Positions 25,507 to 33,516 are shown, counted from the first letter of the stretch. The stretch: 64,000 nt of DNA from Rubrivirga litoralis (GCF_031846415.1 NZ_JAVRHT010000017.1:1-64000); one strand, 5' to 3'. A program made the numbers and translations. Notes: generated by a model not told the origin, from the letters alone.

Positions 25507-26196
25507 ATGTACACGTTCCGCATCCGCTACGCGGCGCTCGCGTTTGCCCTCCTGTTGGGCATCACACAGACCGGCTGTTCCAGCCTCAACAACACCGGCA
25601 AGGGCGCCATCGGCGGCGCGGCCGCCGGCACCGTCCTCGGCGGCGTCATCGGCAAGATCACGGGCTCGACGGCCCGCGGCGCCATCATCGGAGCCGCCGT
25701 AGGCGGGGCGGCCGGCGCCGTCGTCGGTCGGCAGATGGACAAGCAGGCCGAGGAGCTCGACAACGACCTCGAAAACGCCGAAGTGACGCCGATCCCCGGC
25801 GACGATGGCGAGACGGCCGGGATCGCGGTCCGGTTCGACAACGACCTCCTGTTCGACCTCGGTGAGTCCACGCTCCGCCCGGGCGTCCAGGCCGACCTCC
25901 GCGACCTCGCCTCGAGCCTCCGTAACTACCCGGGCCACGACGCCGTCGTCGTCGGGCACGCCTCGACGGACGGGCCGACGCAGCTCAACCAGAACCTCTC
26001 GCAGGCCCGCGCCCAGGCCGTCGAGAACTTCCTGATCAGCCAGGGCCTCGCTGCCTCGCGCCTCCAGGCGTACGGCGTGGGCGAGAGCGAGCCGCTCGCC
26101 GGCATCCCGGGCACCGACCCGGCCAACCGCCGCGTCGAGATCGCGATCTACCCGAACGAGCAGTACCGCCAGCAGGTCGAGTCCGAGTACAACTAG
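25507..26196 (+). CDS. OmpA-family lipoprotein with glycine zipper
   Basis: A 229-aa outer-membrane lipoprotein that should tether the outer membrane to peptidoglycan. The signal peptide ends in a lipobox with Cys24 (TQTGC). A glycine-zipper segment (about 33-78, GGAAAGTVLGGVIG and a second round) is followed by a short linker and the OmpA C-terminal domain (about 105-222), with the peptidoglycan-binding region NQNLSQARAQAVENFL and NRRVEI. This is the YiaD-like layout. A strong terminator follows the stop. Confidence 0.93.
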   Translation: MYTFRIRYAALAFALLLGITQTGCSSLNNTGKGAIGGAAAGTVLGGVIGKITGSTARGAIIGAAVGGAAGAVVGRQMDKQAEELDNDLENAEVTPIPGDDGETAGIAVRFDNDLLFDLGESTLRPGVQADLRDLASSLRNYPGHDAVVVGHASTDGPTQLNQNLSQARAQAVENFLISQGLAASRLQAYGVGESEPLAGIPGTDPANRRVEIAIYPNEQYRQQVESEYN

Positions 26197-26229
26197 GACC
26201 CGCCCCGCCCGCTCCGGCGGGCTAGTTTT

Positions 26230-26261
26230 CGCGGCCCCCGCCCTCTCCGGCGGGGGCCGCG
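26230..26261 (+). terminator. Terminator after the OmpA gene
   Basis: CGCGGCCCCCGCC and GGCGGGGGCCGCG form a perfect 13-bp stem with a 6-nt loop, followed by TCTGTTTAG. One of the clearest terminators in the window. Confidence 0.8.
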
Positions 26262-26290
26262 TCTGTTTAGGTCCCCCCGCCCCGCCCCCG

Positions 26291-27022
26291 ATGTCCGACA
26301 CCACGCCCGTCCAGACCCCCTTCGACGCCGACCGGCCGATGACCCCGCGCGAGCTCGCCGAGTGGCACCAGCGCCGGTCCGAGGACACGTGGCGCGTGTT
26401 TCGGATCATGAGCGAGTTTGTCGAAGGGTTCGGGCGGCTCTCGTCGGTCGGCCCGAGCGTGTCCGTGTTCGGGTCGGCGCGGACGCCTCCGGGGACGCCG
26501 TACTACGACCTGGGCGTGGCCGTCGGGCGGACGCTCGCCGAGCGGGGCTACGCCGTCATTACCGGGGGCGGGCCGGGCATCATGGAGGCCGCGAACAAAG
26601 GCGCGCAGGAGGCGGGCGGGGCGTCGGTCGGGCTCAACATCGCGCTCCCCCACGAGCAAGGCTCGAACCCCTACGTGGACCCCGACAAGAACCTCCTGTT
26701 CGAGTTCTTCTTTGCCCGGAAGACCATGTTCGTCCGCTACGCGCAGGGCTACATCGTGCTCCCGGGCGGGTTCGGGACGATGGACGAGCTGTTTGAGAGC
26801 CTGACGCTCATCCAGACGCGGAAAACGGCCCGGTTTCCGGTCGTCCTCATGGGCACGTCCTACTGGGGCGGCCTCCTCGACTGGATCCGGAGCACGCTCC
26901 TCGACGGCGGCTACATCTCGGCCGGCGACCCCGACCTGCTCACGGTCACGGACGACCCCGACGAGGCGGTCGACGTGATCGATCGGTTCAGCGAAGAGGC
27001 CGGCATCTCGCCCAACTTCTGA
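26291..27022 (+). CDS. LOG-family (TIGR00730) Rossmann-fold protein
   Basis: A 243-aa protein of the LOG family, often mislabelled lysine decarboxylase. The family motifs are present: GSARTPPG near residue 58, GGGPGIMEAANKGA near 96 and PGGFGTMDE near 158, which bind the nucleotide phosphate. Most studied relatives are phosphoribohydrolases that release the base from a nucleoside 5'-monophosphate; the natural substrate here is unknown. The N-terminal 45 residues match the longer bacterial subgroup. It is monocistronic between two terminators. Confidence 0.9.
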   Translation: MSDTTPVQTPFDADRPMTPRELAEWHQRRSEDTWRVFRIMSEFVEGFGRLSSVGPSVSVFGSARTPPGTPYYDLGVAVGRTLAERGYAVITGGGPGIMEAANKGAQEAGGASVGLNIALPHEQGSNPYVDPDKNLLFEFFFARKTMFVRYAQGYIVLPGGFGTMDELFESLTLIQTRKTARFPVVLMGTSYWGGLLDWIRSTLLDGGYISAGDPDLLTVTDDPDEAVDVIDRFSEEAGISPNF

Positions 27023-27057
27023 GGGTTCTCGGAGGGTTGCCTTCGCTCCCCGAACCA

Positions 27058-27087
27058 CCCCGCCCCGCCTGATCGGGCGGGGCGGGG
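27058..27087 (+). terminator. Terminator after the LOG gene
   Basis: CCCCGCCCCGCC and GGCGGGGCGGGG form a 12-bp stem around a short loop, built from the window-wide GC 11-mer. Confidence 0.65.
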
Positions 27088-27196
27088 ACCAGAGGCGGTT
27101 TCTAGGGGCGGGGTGGACGCGGCCGTCTAGTGGAGCAGACACGGGAGGAGCACGAAGGGCGCGAGAACGGCCGTTCTCATCACGGTACGGTCTCTG

Positions 27197-27204
27197 TAGT
27201 TTCG
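27197..27204 (+). promoter_or_regulatory. Putative -7 box for the TPR gene
   Basis: TAGTTTCG matches seven of eight positions of TAnnTTTG, 32 nt before the ATG at 27237. Confidence 0.4.
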
Positions 27205-27236
27205 TCCATCGCCCCCGCCCGTTTTCCCCCACCAGG

Positions 27237-28133
27237 ATGTCCCGACTGTCTTTCCTCGCCGCCCCCGCGCTCGCGCTCGCGCTCACGGTCCCCGCCTCCG
27301 CGCAGGAGTCGACCCCGGACACGGTGGCCGTCCCGGCCGACTCGGTCGTGGCCGATTCCGTCATGGCCGACTCGGTCGCCGCCGAACCCGTCGTCGCGCC
27401 CGACCCGGACCGCGCCCGCGAGTTTTACGAAGAGGGCCGCGCGGCCCTCACCGCCCAGAACTACGACGAGGCGCTGGCCCAGTTTGACCAGGCCCTCCTC
27501 TACAACGACGCGTACGCCGTCGCCGCGCTCGGCCGCGGCCAGGCGCTCGCTCAGCTCGGCCGCCTCGAAGACTCCCGGTCGGCCCTCGAATCCGCCGTCG
27601 AGATGGCCGAGGCTTCGGACGCCGCGAACGCCGACGACGTCGTGCGGACCACGCAGCGGTACCTCGACCAGATCAACGGCGCGATCGAATCGCGCGCAGC
27701 GAACGCCGCCCAGCAGCAGCAGGAGCAGGCGGCTCAGGCCGCGGCGTCCGAAGCCGAGGCGACAAACCAGAAGGTCGAGGAGGCCATCGCCATCCTCCAG
27801 GCCAACGAGGTCACGGAGGCCCAGGCCATCGACGCCTACGCGCTCCTCGAGCAGGCCCGGCTCGCCGGCTACGACACGGACCAGATCGCGTTCTACTACG
27901 CTAAGGCCCTCAACACGATGAACCGCGGGGCCGACGCAATCCCGTACGCCGAGACCGCTCTCGCCCAGAGCGAGGGGCAGGACGACCGCTCGCTGTACTA
28001 CATCCAGCTCGGCATCGCCAACATGGAGGCCGGCAACGTGGACGAGGCCCGAGCCGCCTTCGAGGCCATCGACGAAGGCCAGTCCTGGCACAGCTGGGCG
28101 CAGCATTACCTCCGCGAGCTCGACCAGAGCTAG
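27237..28133 (+). CDS. Secreted TPR-repeat protein
   Basis: A 298-aa exported protein of unknown function. A Sec signal peptide (1-22, PASAQ) is followed by a short repeat of Asp-Ser-Val units (DSVVADSVMADSV) and TPR-like helical pairs at about 60-125 and 200-290 (for example REFYEEGRAALTAQNYDEAL). A Gln/Ala-rich coiled segment lies between (about 155-185). It probably scaffolds other proteins in the periplasm. A strong terminator follows; there is no obvious operon partner. Confidence 0.8.
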   Translation: MSRLSFLAAPALALALTVPASAQESTPDTVAVPADSVVADSVMADSVAAEPVVAPDPDRAREFYEEGRAALTAQNYDEALAQFDQALLYNDAYAVAALGRGQALAQLGRLEDSRSALESAVEMAEASDAANADDVVRTTQRYLDQINGAIESRAANAAQQQQEQAAQAAASEAEATNQKVEEAIAILQANEVTEAQAIDAYALLEQARLAGYDTDQIAFYYAKALNTMNRGADAIPYAETALAQSEGQDDRSLYYIQLGIANMEAGNVDEARAAFEAIDEGQSWHSWAQHYLRELDQS

Positions 28134-28157
28134 GCGGCCGCCCCGCCCCAACCAACT

Positions 28158-28194
28158 GCGCGCCGCGCCTGGGACCGTCCCGGGCGCGGCGCGC
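28158..28194 (+). terminator. Terminator after the TPR gene
   Basis: GCGCGCCGCGCC and GGCGCGGCGCGC form a perfect 12-bp stem with a 13-nt loop, then GGCGTTTCTAG. It lies between convergent genes and may also stop the small minus-strand gene's transcript. Confidence 0.75.
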
Positions 28195-28228
28195 GGCGTT
28201 TCTAGCCCGACGGCCGGGCGGGGCGGTC

Positions 28229-28372
28229 CTAGACCGTGTTCCGACTCCCGTACCACCAGATGGCGGCGAGGAGCAGGATGGGGACGAGGACGCTGAGGTA
28301 GACGAGCGGCTCGAGGCCGACGCCGTAGCCCTCGGGGGTCGGGGCGAGGAGCGCGAGGAGGAGGGCGGGCAT
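28229..28372 (-). CDS. Small membrane protein, 47 aa, unknown
   Basis: Starts ATG at 28372, ends TAG at 28229. A hydrophobic N-terminus (MPALLLALLAPTPEG) is followed by one clear transmembrane helix (PLVYLSVLVPILLLAAIWW) and a short tail YGSRNTV. The hydrophobic helix followed by an aromatic/basic edge is what a real single-pass protein looks like, and the minus-strand codons are typical of the region (CTC, GTC, GCC). It fills an otherwise empty 310-bp gap. No family is recognised; it resembles small cytochrome-oxidase or CcmD-type accessory peptides only in size. Confidence 0.6.
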   Translation of the reverse strand: MPALLLALLAPTPEGYGVGLEPLVYLSVLVPILLLAAIWWYGSRNTV

Positions 28373-28380
28373 GCGGGGGG

Positions 28381-28388
28381 TAGCTTGG
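28381..28388 (+). promoter_or_regulatory. Putative -7 box for the WbpD-like gene
   Basis: TAGCTTGG, 55 nt before the ATG at 28444. Confidence 0.35.
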
Positions 28389-28443
28389 GAACGCCCCGTC
28401 CGTACGCCCCGCCCCGCCCCGGGGTCCGCCGCCCCGCCCCGCC

Positions 28444-29205
28444 ATGTCCGTCGCCCCCACCGCTCAGGTTCACGCTTCGGCCCACCTCGGCGCCGGCGTC
28501 GATGTCGGCCACTTTAGCGTCGTCGGACCGGGCGTCGACGTGGGGGCGGGGTGCCAGATCGGGCACCACGTCGTGCTCCACGAGGGGACCCGGCTCGGGG
28601 CCGGCGTGCGCGTCGACGACCACGCGGTCGTCGGCAAGCGGCCGATGCGGGCGGCGCGGAGCGCGACGACGGCCGAGGGCGGGGACCTCCCCCCCGCCCA
28701 GATCGGCGACGGGTGCCTCGTCGGGACCGGCGCCGTGATCTACCGCGGCTGCCGCCTGGGCGAGCGCGTCCTCGTGGCCGACCTCGCGACGGTCCGCGAG
28801 CGCGTAGCGGTGGGCGACGAGACCATCGTCGGGCGCGGCGTGGCGGTCGAGAACGACACGACGGTCGGCGCCCGGTGCAAGCTGGAGACGAACGCCTACC
28901 TCTGCGCCTACACCATGCTCGGCGACGACGTGTTCGTGGCGCCGGGCGTGCTCACGAGCAACGACGCCTTCCTCGGGCGGACCGAAGCGCGCAAGGCTCG
29001 GTTCGGCGGGCCGACGGTCCGCGACGGCGCGCGCCTGGGCGTGGGGGCCGTGCTGCTCCCCGGCCGCGAGGTCGAGGTCGAGGCCGTCGTCGGCGCCGGC
29101 GCCGTGCTCACGGGCGACGCGCGGGCGGGGCGGGTCTGGATTGGCGTGCCGGCCCGCGACGCGCGGGCGGTGGCGCCGGAGCAATTGAGGGAGAACGGCG
29201 GGTGA
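28444..29205 (+). CDS. Hexapeptide N-acetyltransferase, WbpD-like
   Basis: A 253-aa left-handed beta-helix acyltransferase. Hexapeptide repeats run through most of the chain (for example VGAGCQIGHHVVL, VLVADLATVRERV), ending with the typical cap IGVPARDARAV. The next genes encode a DegT aminotransferase and a Gfo/Idh/MocA dehydrogenase, together the WbpD-WbpE-WbpB set that builds UDP-2,3-diacetamido-2,3-dideoxy-glucuronate. It would N-acetylate the 3-amino group. The first enzyme, WbpA, is not in the window. The length exceeds WbpD (about 190 aa) because of a longer first half, so a different acyl acceptor is possible. Confidence 0.8.
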   Translation: MSVAPTAQVHASAHLGAGVDVGHFSVVGPGVDVGAGCQIGHHVVLHEGTRLGAGVRVDDHAVVGKRPMRAARSATTAEGGDLPPAQIGDGCLVGTGAVIYRGCRLGERVLVADLATVRERVAVGDETIVGRGVAVENDTTVGARCKLETNAYLCAYTMLGDDVFVAPGVLTSNDAFLGRTEARKARFGGPTVRDGARLGVGAVLLPGREVEVEAVVGAGAVLTGDARAGRVWIGVPARDARAVAPEQLRENGG

Positions 29206-29217
29206 GCGGGCAGCGGA

Positions 29218-29247
29218 GCCACCCCGCCCGTACCGTGGCGGGGTGGC
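29218..29247 (+). terminator. Hairpin after the WbpD-like gene
   Basis: GCCACCCCGCC and GGCGGGGTGGC form a perfect 11-bp stem with an 8-nt loop, 12 nt past the stop. The downstream gene has its own promoter box. Confidence 0.6.
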
Positions 29248-29257
29248 TGCCGTAGGG

Positions 29258-29281
29258 GCGACCGGCGGTCGCCCGTGGGCG
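29258..29281. repeat. Dispersed hairpin repeat, copy B
   Basis: GTAGGG then GCGACC-GGC-GGTCGC followed by CCGTGGGCG. It is 23 of 24 identical to copy A at 16995-17018, 12 kb away, and lies in the same kind of intergenic setting. Confidence 0.8.
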
Positions 29282-29398
29282 AGGCGGCGCCGTTCGGGAC
29301 CGCCCCGCCCGCATCGTCCGCCACCCCGCCCGCGCCTGGGCGGGGCGGAACAAAACGAGCACCGCCCCGCCCGCGCGTCCCCAGTCCCCTGCCCTCGC

Positions 29399-29406
29399 TA
29401 CCTTTG
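29399..29406 (+). promoter_or_regulatory. -7 promoter box for the aminotransferase gene
   Basis: TACCTTTG matches TAnnTTTG exactly, 30 nt before the ATG. Confidence 0.55.
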
Positions 29407-29436
29407 CCCGCCCCGCCCCGGAACGCCCCGCCCTCG

Positions 29437-30555
29437 ATGGATCTCCAGATGGTCGACCTGCGCGCGCAGGTGGCCGCGCTCCGTCCCGAGATCGACGCGG
29501 CCATCGCCGCCGTGCTCGACCGCGGCGCGTTCGTGCGGGGGCCGTTCGTGGCCGCCTTCGAGGCCGAGCTCGCCGCCTACGTCGCGGGACTGGCGGAGGG
29601 CGGGGCGGTGCACGCGCTCGGGGTCGGGAACGGGACGGACGCGCTCCAGGTCGCGCTCATGGCGCTGGGCGTCGGGCCGGGCGACGAGGTCGTGTGCCCG
29701 GCGTTCACGTTCGTCGCGACGGCCGAGGCGGCGGCGCTCTTGGGCGCGCGGCCCGTCTTCGCCGACATCGACCCCGAGACGTTCAACCTGGACCCGGAGC
29801 GGGTCGCCGACGCCGTCACGGAGCGGACGAAGGCGGTCGTGCCGGTCCACCTGTTCGGGCAGATGGCGGACCTCGCGGCCATCCGGGACGCCGCCGGTGA
29901 CGTGCCCATCGTCGAGGACGCGGCGCAGGCGCTCGGGGCGACGCGCGACGGCCAGGCCGCCGGGACGGCCGGGGCCGTGGGCACGCTCTCGTTCTACCCG
30001 TCGAAAAACCTGGGCGCGTTCGGCGACGGCGGAGCAGTCCTCACGACCGATGCCGACCTCGCCGCGCGCGTGCGGGCGATCGCCAACCACGGCGCCGAGC
30101 GGAAGTACCACCACACGCGCGTCGGCGTAAACAGCCGGCTCGACGCGCTCCAGGCCGCGATCCTGTCCGTCCAGCTCCGGCACCTCCCGGCGTTCACCGA
30201 CGCCCGCCGCGCCGCCGCTGCCCTGTACGACGCGCACCTCGACGGGCTAGACGAAGTCGTCCGCCCCGCCCGGGCTGCGGGCGCGTGCCACGTGTTCCAC
30301 CAGTACACGGTCCGCGTGCCGGCCGCGCTCCGCAACGGGCTCCGCGCGCACCTCGCTGCGCGCGGCGTGCCGACGATGGTGTACTACCCCGAGCCGCTCC
30401 ACCGGATGGCGCCCTACGCGGGCGGGGCGGCGGACCTGCCGGAGACGGATCGGGCCTGCGCCGAGGTCCTCTCGCTCCCCATGCACCCGCACCTGACGGC
30501 GAGCCAAGTCGCTTCGGTCGCCGAGGCCGTCGCGGCGTTCGTTCGCACCGCGTAG
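29437..30555 (+). CDS. DegT/DnrJ/EryC1-family aminotransferase, WbpE-like
   Basis: A 372-aa PLP-dependent sugar aminotransferase. The Schiff-base lysine is Lys190 in SFYPSKNLGAFGDGG, and the cofactor region GVGNGTDALQVAL and VPIVEDAAQALGA are present. Start MDLQMVDLRAQ is typical of the WbpE branch. With the neighbours it should convert a UDP-3-keto-HexNAcA to the 3-amino sugar. A WbpB-like dehydrogenase follows 59 bp downstream. The alternative, a dTDP-sugar aminotransferase, is less likely given the partners. Confidence 0.88.
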   Translation: MDLQMVDLRAQVAALRPEIDAAIAAVLDRGAFVRGPFVAAFEAELAAYVAGLAEGGAVHALGVGNGTDALQVALMALGVGPGDEVVCPAFTFVATAEAAALLGARPVFADIDPETFNLDPERVADAVTERTKAVVPVHLFGQMADLAAIRDAAGDVPIVEDAAQALGATRDGQAAGTAGAVGTLSFYPSKNLGAFGDGGAVLTTDADLAARVRAIANHGAERKYHHTRVGVNSRLDALQAAILSVQLRHLPAFTDARRAAAALYDAHLDGLDEVVRPARAAGACHVFHQYTVRVPAALRNGLRAHLAARGVPTMVYYPEPLHRMAPYAGGAADLPETDRACAEVLSLPMHPHLTASQVASVAEAVAAFVRTA

Positions 30556-30614
30556 CGGGCGGGGCGGCCACCCCGCCCCGGCGCCCGTCCCTTTCCCCGT
30601 TACCCGCCCCGCCC

Positions 30615-31652
30615 GTGTCCTCGTTCGCGTTTTCGGAAGCCGTCCGCATCGGGCACGTCGGCGTGGGACGGTGGGGGCTGAACCTGCTCCGCAACACGGC
30701 CGCGCTGCCGGGCGCCGAGGTCGTCGCCGTGTGCGACCGGCGCGACCCCGCGCTCGCCGCCGCGGCCCGCCTCGCGCCCGGCGCCCGCGCCGTCCGCGAC
30801 GTCGACGCGCTCCTGGCCGACGCCGCCGTCGAGGCCGTCGTGGTCGCCGTCGAGACGCCGCTCCACTACGAGGTGGCGCTGGCGGCGCTGGAGGCGGGGA
30901 AGCACGTGTTCGTCGAGAAGCCGCTGGCCCAGACGGCGGCCGAGGCCGAGCGGCTGGTCCGCGAGGCGCGCGAGCGGGGGCTCCGCCTCATGGTCGGGCA
31001 CCTCCTCCGGTACCACCCCGCCTTCCGCCACGTCGAGCGGCTGGCGGCGGACGGCGCGCTCGGCGAGATCCGCTACGTGCACAGCATGCGCGTCAACCTG
31101 GGCGTGGTCCGCGACCGCGAGAACGCGTTCGACAGTCTGGCGCCGCACGACCTCGCCGTGGCGCAGGCGCTCCTCCCGGGCCGCCCGGTCGCCGTCGCGG
31201 CGCAGGGGCAGGCGTTCCTCCAGCCCGGCGTCGAGGACGTCGTGTTCGCGACGGTGACGTACGAGGGCGGCCAGATCGCGCACCTCCACTGCTCCTGGCT
31301 CGACCCCCACAAGGTCCGCCGGACGACGGTCGTGGGGAGCGAGAAGATGGCGACGGTCGACGACATGGAGCCGGCCGAGAAGGTCCGCGTCTACGACAAG
31401 GGGATTGACCCGAGCGCCGAGGCCGGCTACGCCTCGTTCGCCGGCGCGCTGACGGTCCGCTCGGGCGACATCGTCGTGCCGCGCATCGCGCCGGCTGAGC
31501 CGCTGCGGCTCGAAGTCGAGGAGTTCGTGGCGTCGGTCCGCGAGGGCCGCCCCGCCCTCACCGACGGCGACGACGGCCTCGCCGTCGTCCGCGTGCTGGA
31601 GGCGGCCCGTCGCTCGCTCGCCGAGGGCGGGGCGCGCGTCGAGATCCCGTAG
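30615..31652 (+). CDS. Gfo/Idh/MocA-family oxidoreductase, WbpB-like
   Basis: A 345-aa NAD(P)-dependent dehydrogenase. The N-terminal Rossmann fold begins IGHVGVGRWGLNLLR (about residues 12-26), the EKP motif (VFVEKPLAQT) is near residue 103, and the C-terminal part has the family beta-sheet and a catalytic-type His in LAPHDLAVAQ. WbpB oxidises UDP-GlcNAcA at C3 for WbpE. GTG start at 30615, preceded by a CCGCCCCGCCC block. It is last in the WbpD-E-B order and ends at a bidirectional terminator against rfbD. Confidence 0.86.
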   Translation: MSSFAFSEAVRIGHVGVGRWGLNLLRNTAALPGAEVVAVCDRRDPALAAAARLAPGARAVRDVDALLADAAVEAVVVAVETPLHYEVALAALEAGKHVFVEKPLAQTAAEAERLVREARERGLRLMVGHLLRYHPAFRHVERLAADGALGEIRYVHSMRVNLGVVRDRENAFDSLAPHDLAVAQALLPGRPVAVAAQGQAFLQPGVEDVVFATVTYEGGQIAHLHCSWLDPHKVRRTTVVGSEKMATVDDMEPAEKVRVYDKGIDPSAEAGYASFAGALTVRSGDIVVPRIAPAEPLRLEVEEFVASVREGRPALTDGDDGLAVVRVLEAARRSLAEGGARVEIP

Positions 31653-31700
31653 CCGCGGGCGGGGCGGGGCATCAGGACATGGGGACTGGGGAAAGTGCCT

Positions 31701-31732
31701 CCGCCCCGCCCCCAGCGCTTTGGGCGGGGCGG
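31701..31732. terminator. Bidirectional terminator between convergent genes
   Basis: CCGCCCCGCCC and GGGCGGGGCGG, 11-bp stem and 10-nt loop, followed by GCTTTCT on the plus strand. It lies between the oxidoreductase gene (+) and rfbD (-). Confidence 0.65.
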
Positions 31733-31782
31733 GCTTTCTAAACCGCCCCGCCCTCTCTCGCCCAGGAGGAAGAGGACCAGCG

Positions 31783-32700
31783 TTACCGCCCCGCCCCGGC
31801 TCCCCTTCCGCCTTCTGCCTTCCGCCTTCCGCCTTCCGCCGCCCACTCGTCCACTGATGGCCCCACCCCGTCGCGCCAGTCGAGCGGGGCGAGGCCGAGG
31901 GCCGCGAGCGACGGGGCGATCTCCAACTCGACGCGGGCGGGGCGGCGGGCGGCCGTCGGGTAGCCGGCCGTCGCGATGGGGTCGACGGGCACGGCCGGCG
32001 TCACGCCCCGCTCGGCGCCGGCGGCGACGGCGGCCTCGGCCAGCCCGTGCCACGTCGTGAGCGGGGCGCCGGCGACGTGCCACGTCCCCCACGGCGCCCG
32101 GCCCTCGGCCGCGAGCGCCGCGGCGTGGAGGCAGGCCCGCGCGAGGGCCGTCGCCCACGTCGGGTGCCCCCACTGGTCGGCGACGACGCCAAGGCGGGGG
32201 CGCTCGGACGCCAGGCGCAGCATGGTCGACACGAACGAGCCGGGGCGGCCGCTGAAGACCCACGCCGTGCGCAGGATGAGGTGCTGGTCTAGCCTCTCGC
32301 GGACCGCCGTCTCGCCGGCCGCCTTTGACGCCCCGTACACGCCGAGCGGGGCGGGCGGGTCGTCGGGCACGTACGGCGTCCCTTTCGTCCCGTCGAACAC
32401 GTAGTCCGTCGAGAGATGGACGAGCGGGACGCCCGCACGCGCGCACGCCTCAGCGACGTGGGCCGCCCCGTCACGGTTGACGGCGTACGCGCGGTCAGCC
32501 TCGGCCTCAGCGCGGTCGACGGCCGTATACGCCGCCGCGTGGACGACGACATCGGGCTCGGCTTGCTCGACGGCGCGGAGCACGGCGTCGCGGTCCGTCA
32601 CGTCGAGGCCGCCCCGCCCTACGCCCACGACGCCCGCCCCGCCCAGGCGCACGGCCTCGGCGCCGACTTGGCCGCCGGCCCCGGTCACGAGCGCCCTCAC
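31783..32700 (-). CDS. rfbD: dTDP-4-dehydrorhamnose reductase RfbD
   Basis: The last step of dTDP-L-rhamnose synthesis: NAD(P)H reduction of dTDP-4-keto-L-rhamnose. The 305-aa SDR has the cofactor loop GAGGQVG at residues 7-13, HLSTDYVFDG, the catalytic YGASKAAGE and WVFSGRPGSFV. The GTG start overlaps the rfbC stop (GTGA), so the two are coupled. The last 15 residues (from about EGGRRKAEGG) are encoded by a (GGCGGAA)5 heptanucleotide array, are not conserved in the family, and would change with repeat slippage. Confidence 0.93.
   Translation of the reverse strand: MRALVTGAGGQVGAEAVRLGGAGVVGVGRGGLDVTDRDAVLRAVEQAEPDVVVHAAAYTAVDRAEAEADRAYAVNRDGAAHVAEACARAGVPLVHLSTDYVFDGTKGTPYVPDDPPAPLGVYGASKAAGETAVRERLDQHLILRTAWVFSGRPGSFVSTMLRLASERPRLGVVADQWGHPTWATALARACLHAAALAAEGRAPWGTWHVAGAPLTTWHGLAEAAVAAGAERGVTPAVPVDPIATAGYPTAARRPARVELEIAPSLAALGLAPLDWRDGVGPSVDEWAAEGGRRKAEGGRGAGAGR
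31806..31840 (-). repeat. (TTCCGCC)5 heptanucleotide repeat at the rfbD 3' end
   Basis: Four TTCCGCC and one TTCTGCC copy in tandem inside the last codons of rfbD. Seven is not a multiple of three, so gain or loss of a unit shifts the reading frame of the C-terminal tail. Confidence 0.9.
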
Positions 32701-33257
32701 GAGACCGCGACCTGCGGGAGGTCGTCGGCGCCGAGCGCGTCGAGCCGCGGGTACGCCCGGTCCTTGTCCGAGAGCAGCGGCTTGTCGACCGGCCACGGGA
32801 TGGCGAGCCCGGGGTCGTCCCAGACCACCCCGCCTTCGTCGCCGGGGCGGTAGACGTCGGTGCACTTGTAGACCACGTCGGCCTGTTCCGAGAGCACGGC
32901 GAACCCGTGGCCGAAGCCGGGCGGCACCCACAGCTGGCGCGGCGCCTCGTCGGAGAGCGTGAACGCCTCCCACTCCCCGAACGTGGCCGACCCGGCCCGG
33001 AGGTCGACAACGACGTCCCAAATCGCCCCCCGCACGGCCGCGACGAGCTTCCCCTGCGGGTGCCGCTTCTGGAAGTGGAGGCCGCGAATCGCGCCCTGCC
33101 GGCTCCGACTGTGGTTGTCCTGCACGAACGGTGCAGCAATCCCGGCTTCGGCGTAGCGTGCAGCGTGGTACTGCTCGAGGAAGAACCCACGGGCGTCGGC
33201 AAACACGCGGGGCTCAATGACGAAGACGCCAGGGAGGGAGGTGTCGTGGACGGTCAC
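32697..33257 (-). CDS. rfbC: dTDP-4-dehydrorhamnose 3,5-epimerase RfbC
   Basis: The 186-aa cupin-fold epimerase converts dTDP-4-keto-6-deoxyglucose to dTDP-4-keto-L-rhamnose. Catalytic His61 is in RGLHFQ, followed by HPQGKLV, WVPPGFGHGFAVLSE and the Tyr of VVYKCTD. Full length. It precedes rfbD with a 4-bp overlap. Together with rfbA and rfbB 16 kb away, the window encodes the complete dTDP-rhamnose pathway, split over two operons. Confidence 0.95.
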   Translation of the reverse strand: MTVHDTSLPGVFVIEPRVFADARGFFLEQYHAARYAEAGIAAPFVQDNHSRSRQGAIRGLHFQKRHPQGKLVAAVRGAIWDVVVDLRAGSATFGEWEAFTLSDEAPRQLWVPPGFGHGFAVLSEQADVVYKCTDVYRPGDEGGVVWDDPGLAIPWPVDKPLLSDKDRAYPRLDALGADDLPQVAVS

Positions 33258-33282
33258 GGGGCGGGGTGGAAGCCTGAGTCGG

Positions 33283-33290
33283 GGAAGCTA
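33283..33290 (-). promoter_or_regulatory. Putative -7 box for rfbCD
   Basis: TAGCTTCC on the minus strand, 25 nt before the rfbC ATG; a weaker match to TAnnTTTG. Confidence 0.3.
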
Positions 33291-33374
33291 GCGGGGTCCG
33301 CCCCGCCCGCCGCACGGCGTGGCAGGCAGATCGGGGCGGGGCAGCCGTCTTTGCGTCCGCTCCACACGCCCCCG

Positions 33375-33406
33375 TTGCCCCCGACCCGGGACGGGGCCTA
33401 CCTTGG
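33375..33406 (+). promoter_or_regulatory. Promoter of the tRNA pair
   Basis: TTGC at 33375-33378, 20 nt, then TACCTTGG at 33399-33406. This is the Bacteroidota-type -33/-7 arrangement, 37 nt before the first tRNA. It is the only promoter here in which I see both elements. Confidence 0.6.
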
Positions 33407-33443
33407 TCGACCTGCCCGCCGGAGCCGGCGTCCGCCCTCCAGC

Positions 33444-33516
33444 GACTCCGTAGCTCAGTTGGCAGAGCAGCTGGCTTTTAACCAGCGGGTCGTAGGTTCG
33501 AGCCCTACCGGAGTCA
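33444..33516 (+). tRNA. tRNA-Lys (anticodon TTT)
   Basis: A 73-nt cloverleaf: acceptor GACTCCG/CGGAGTC, D arm GCTC-AGTTGGCAG-AGC, anticodon stem GCTGG/CCAGC around CTTTTAA, and T arm with GGTTCGAGC. Discriminator A; the 3' CCA is not encoded. Confidence 0.95.
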
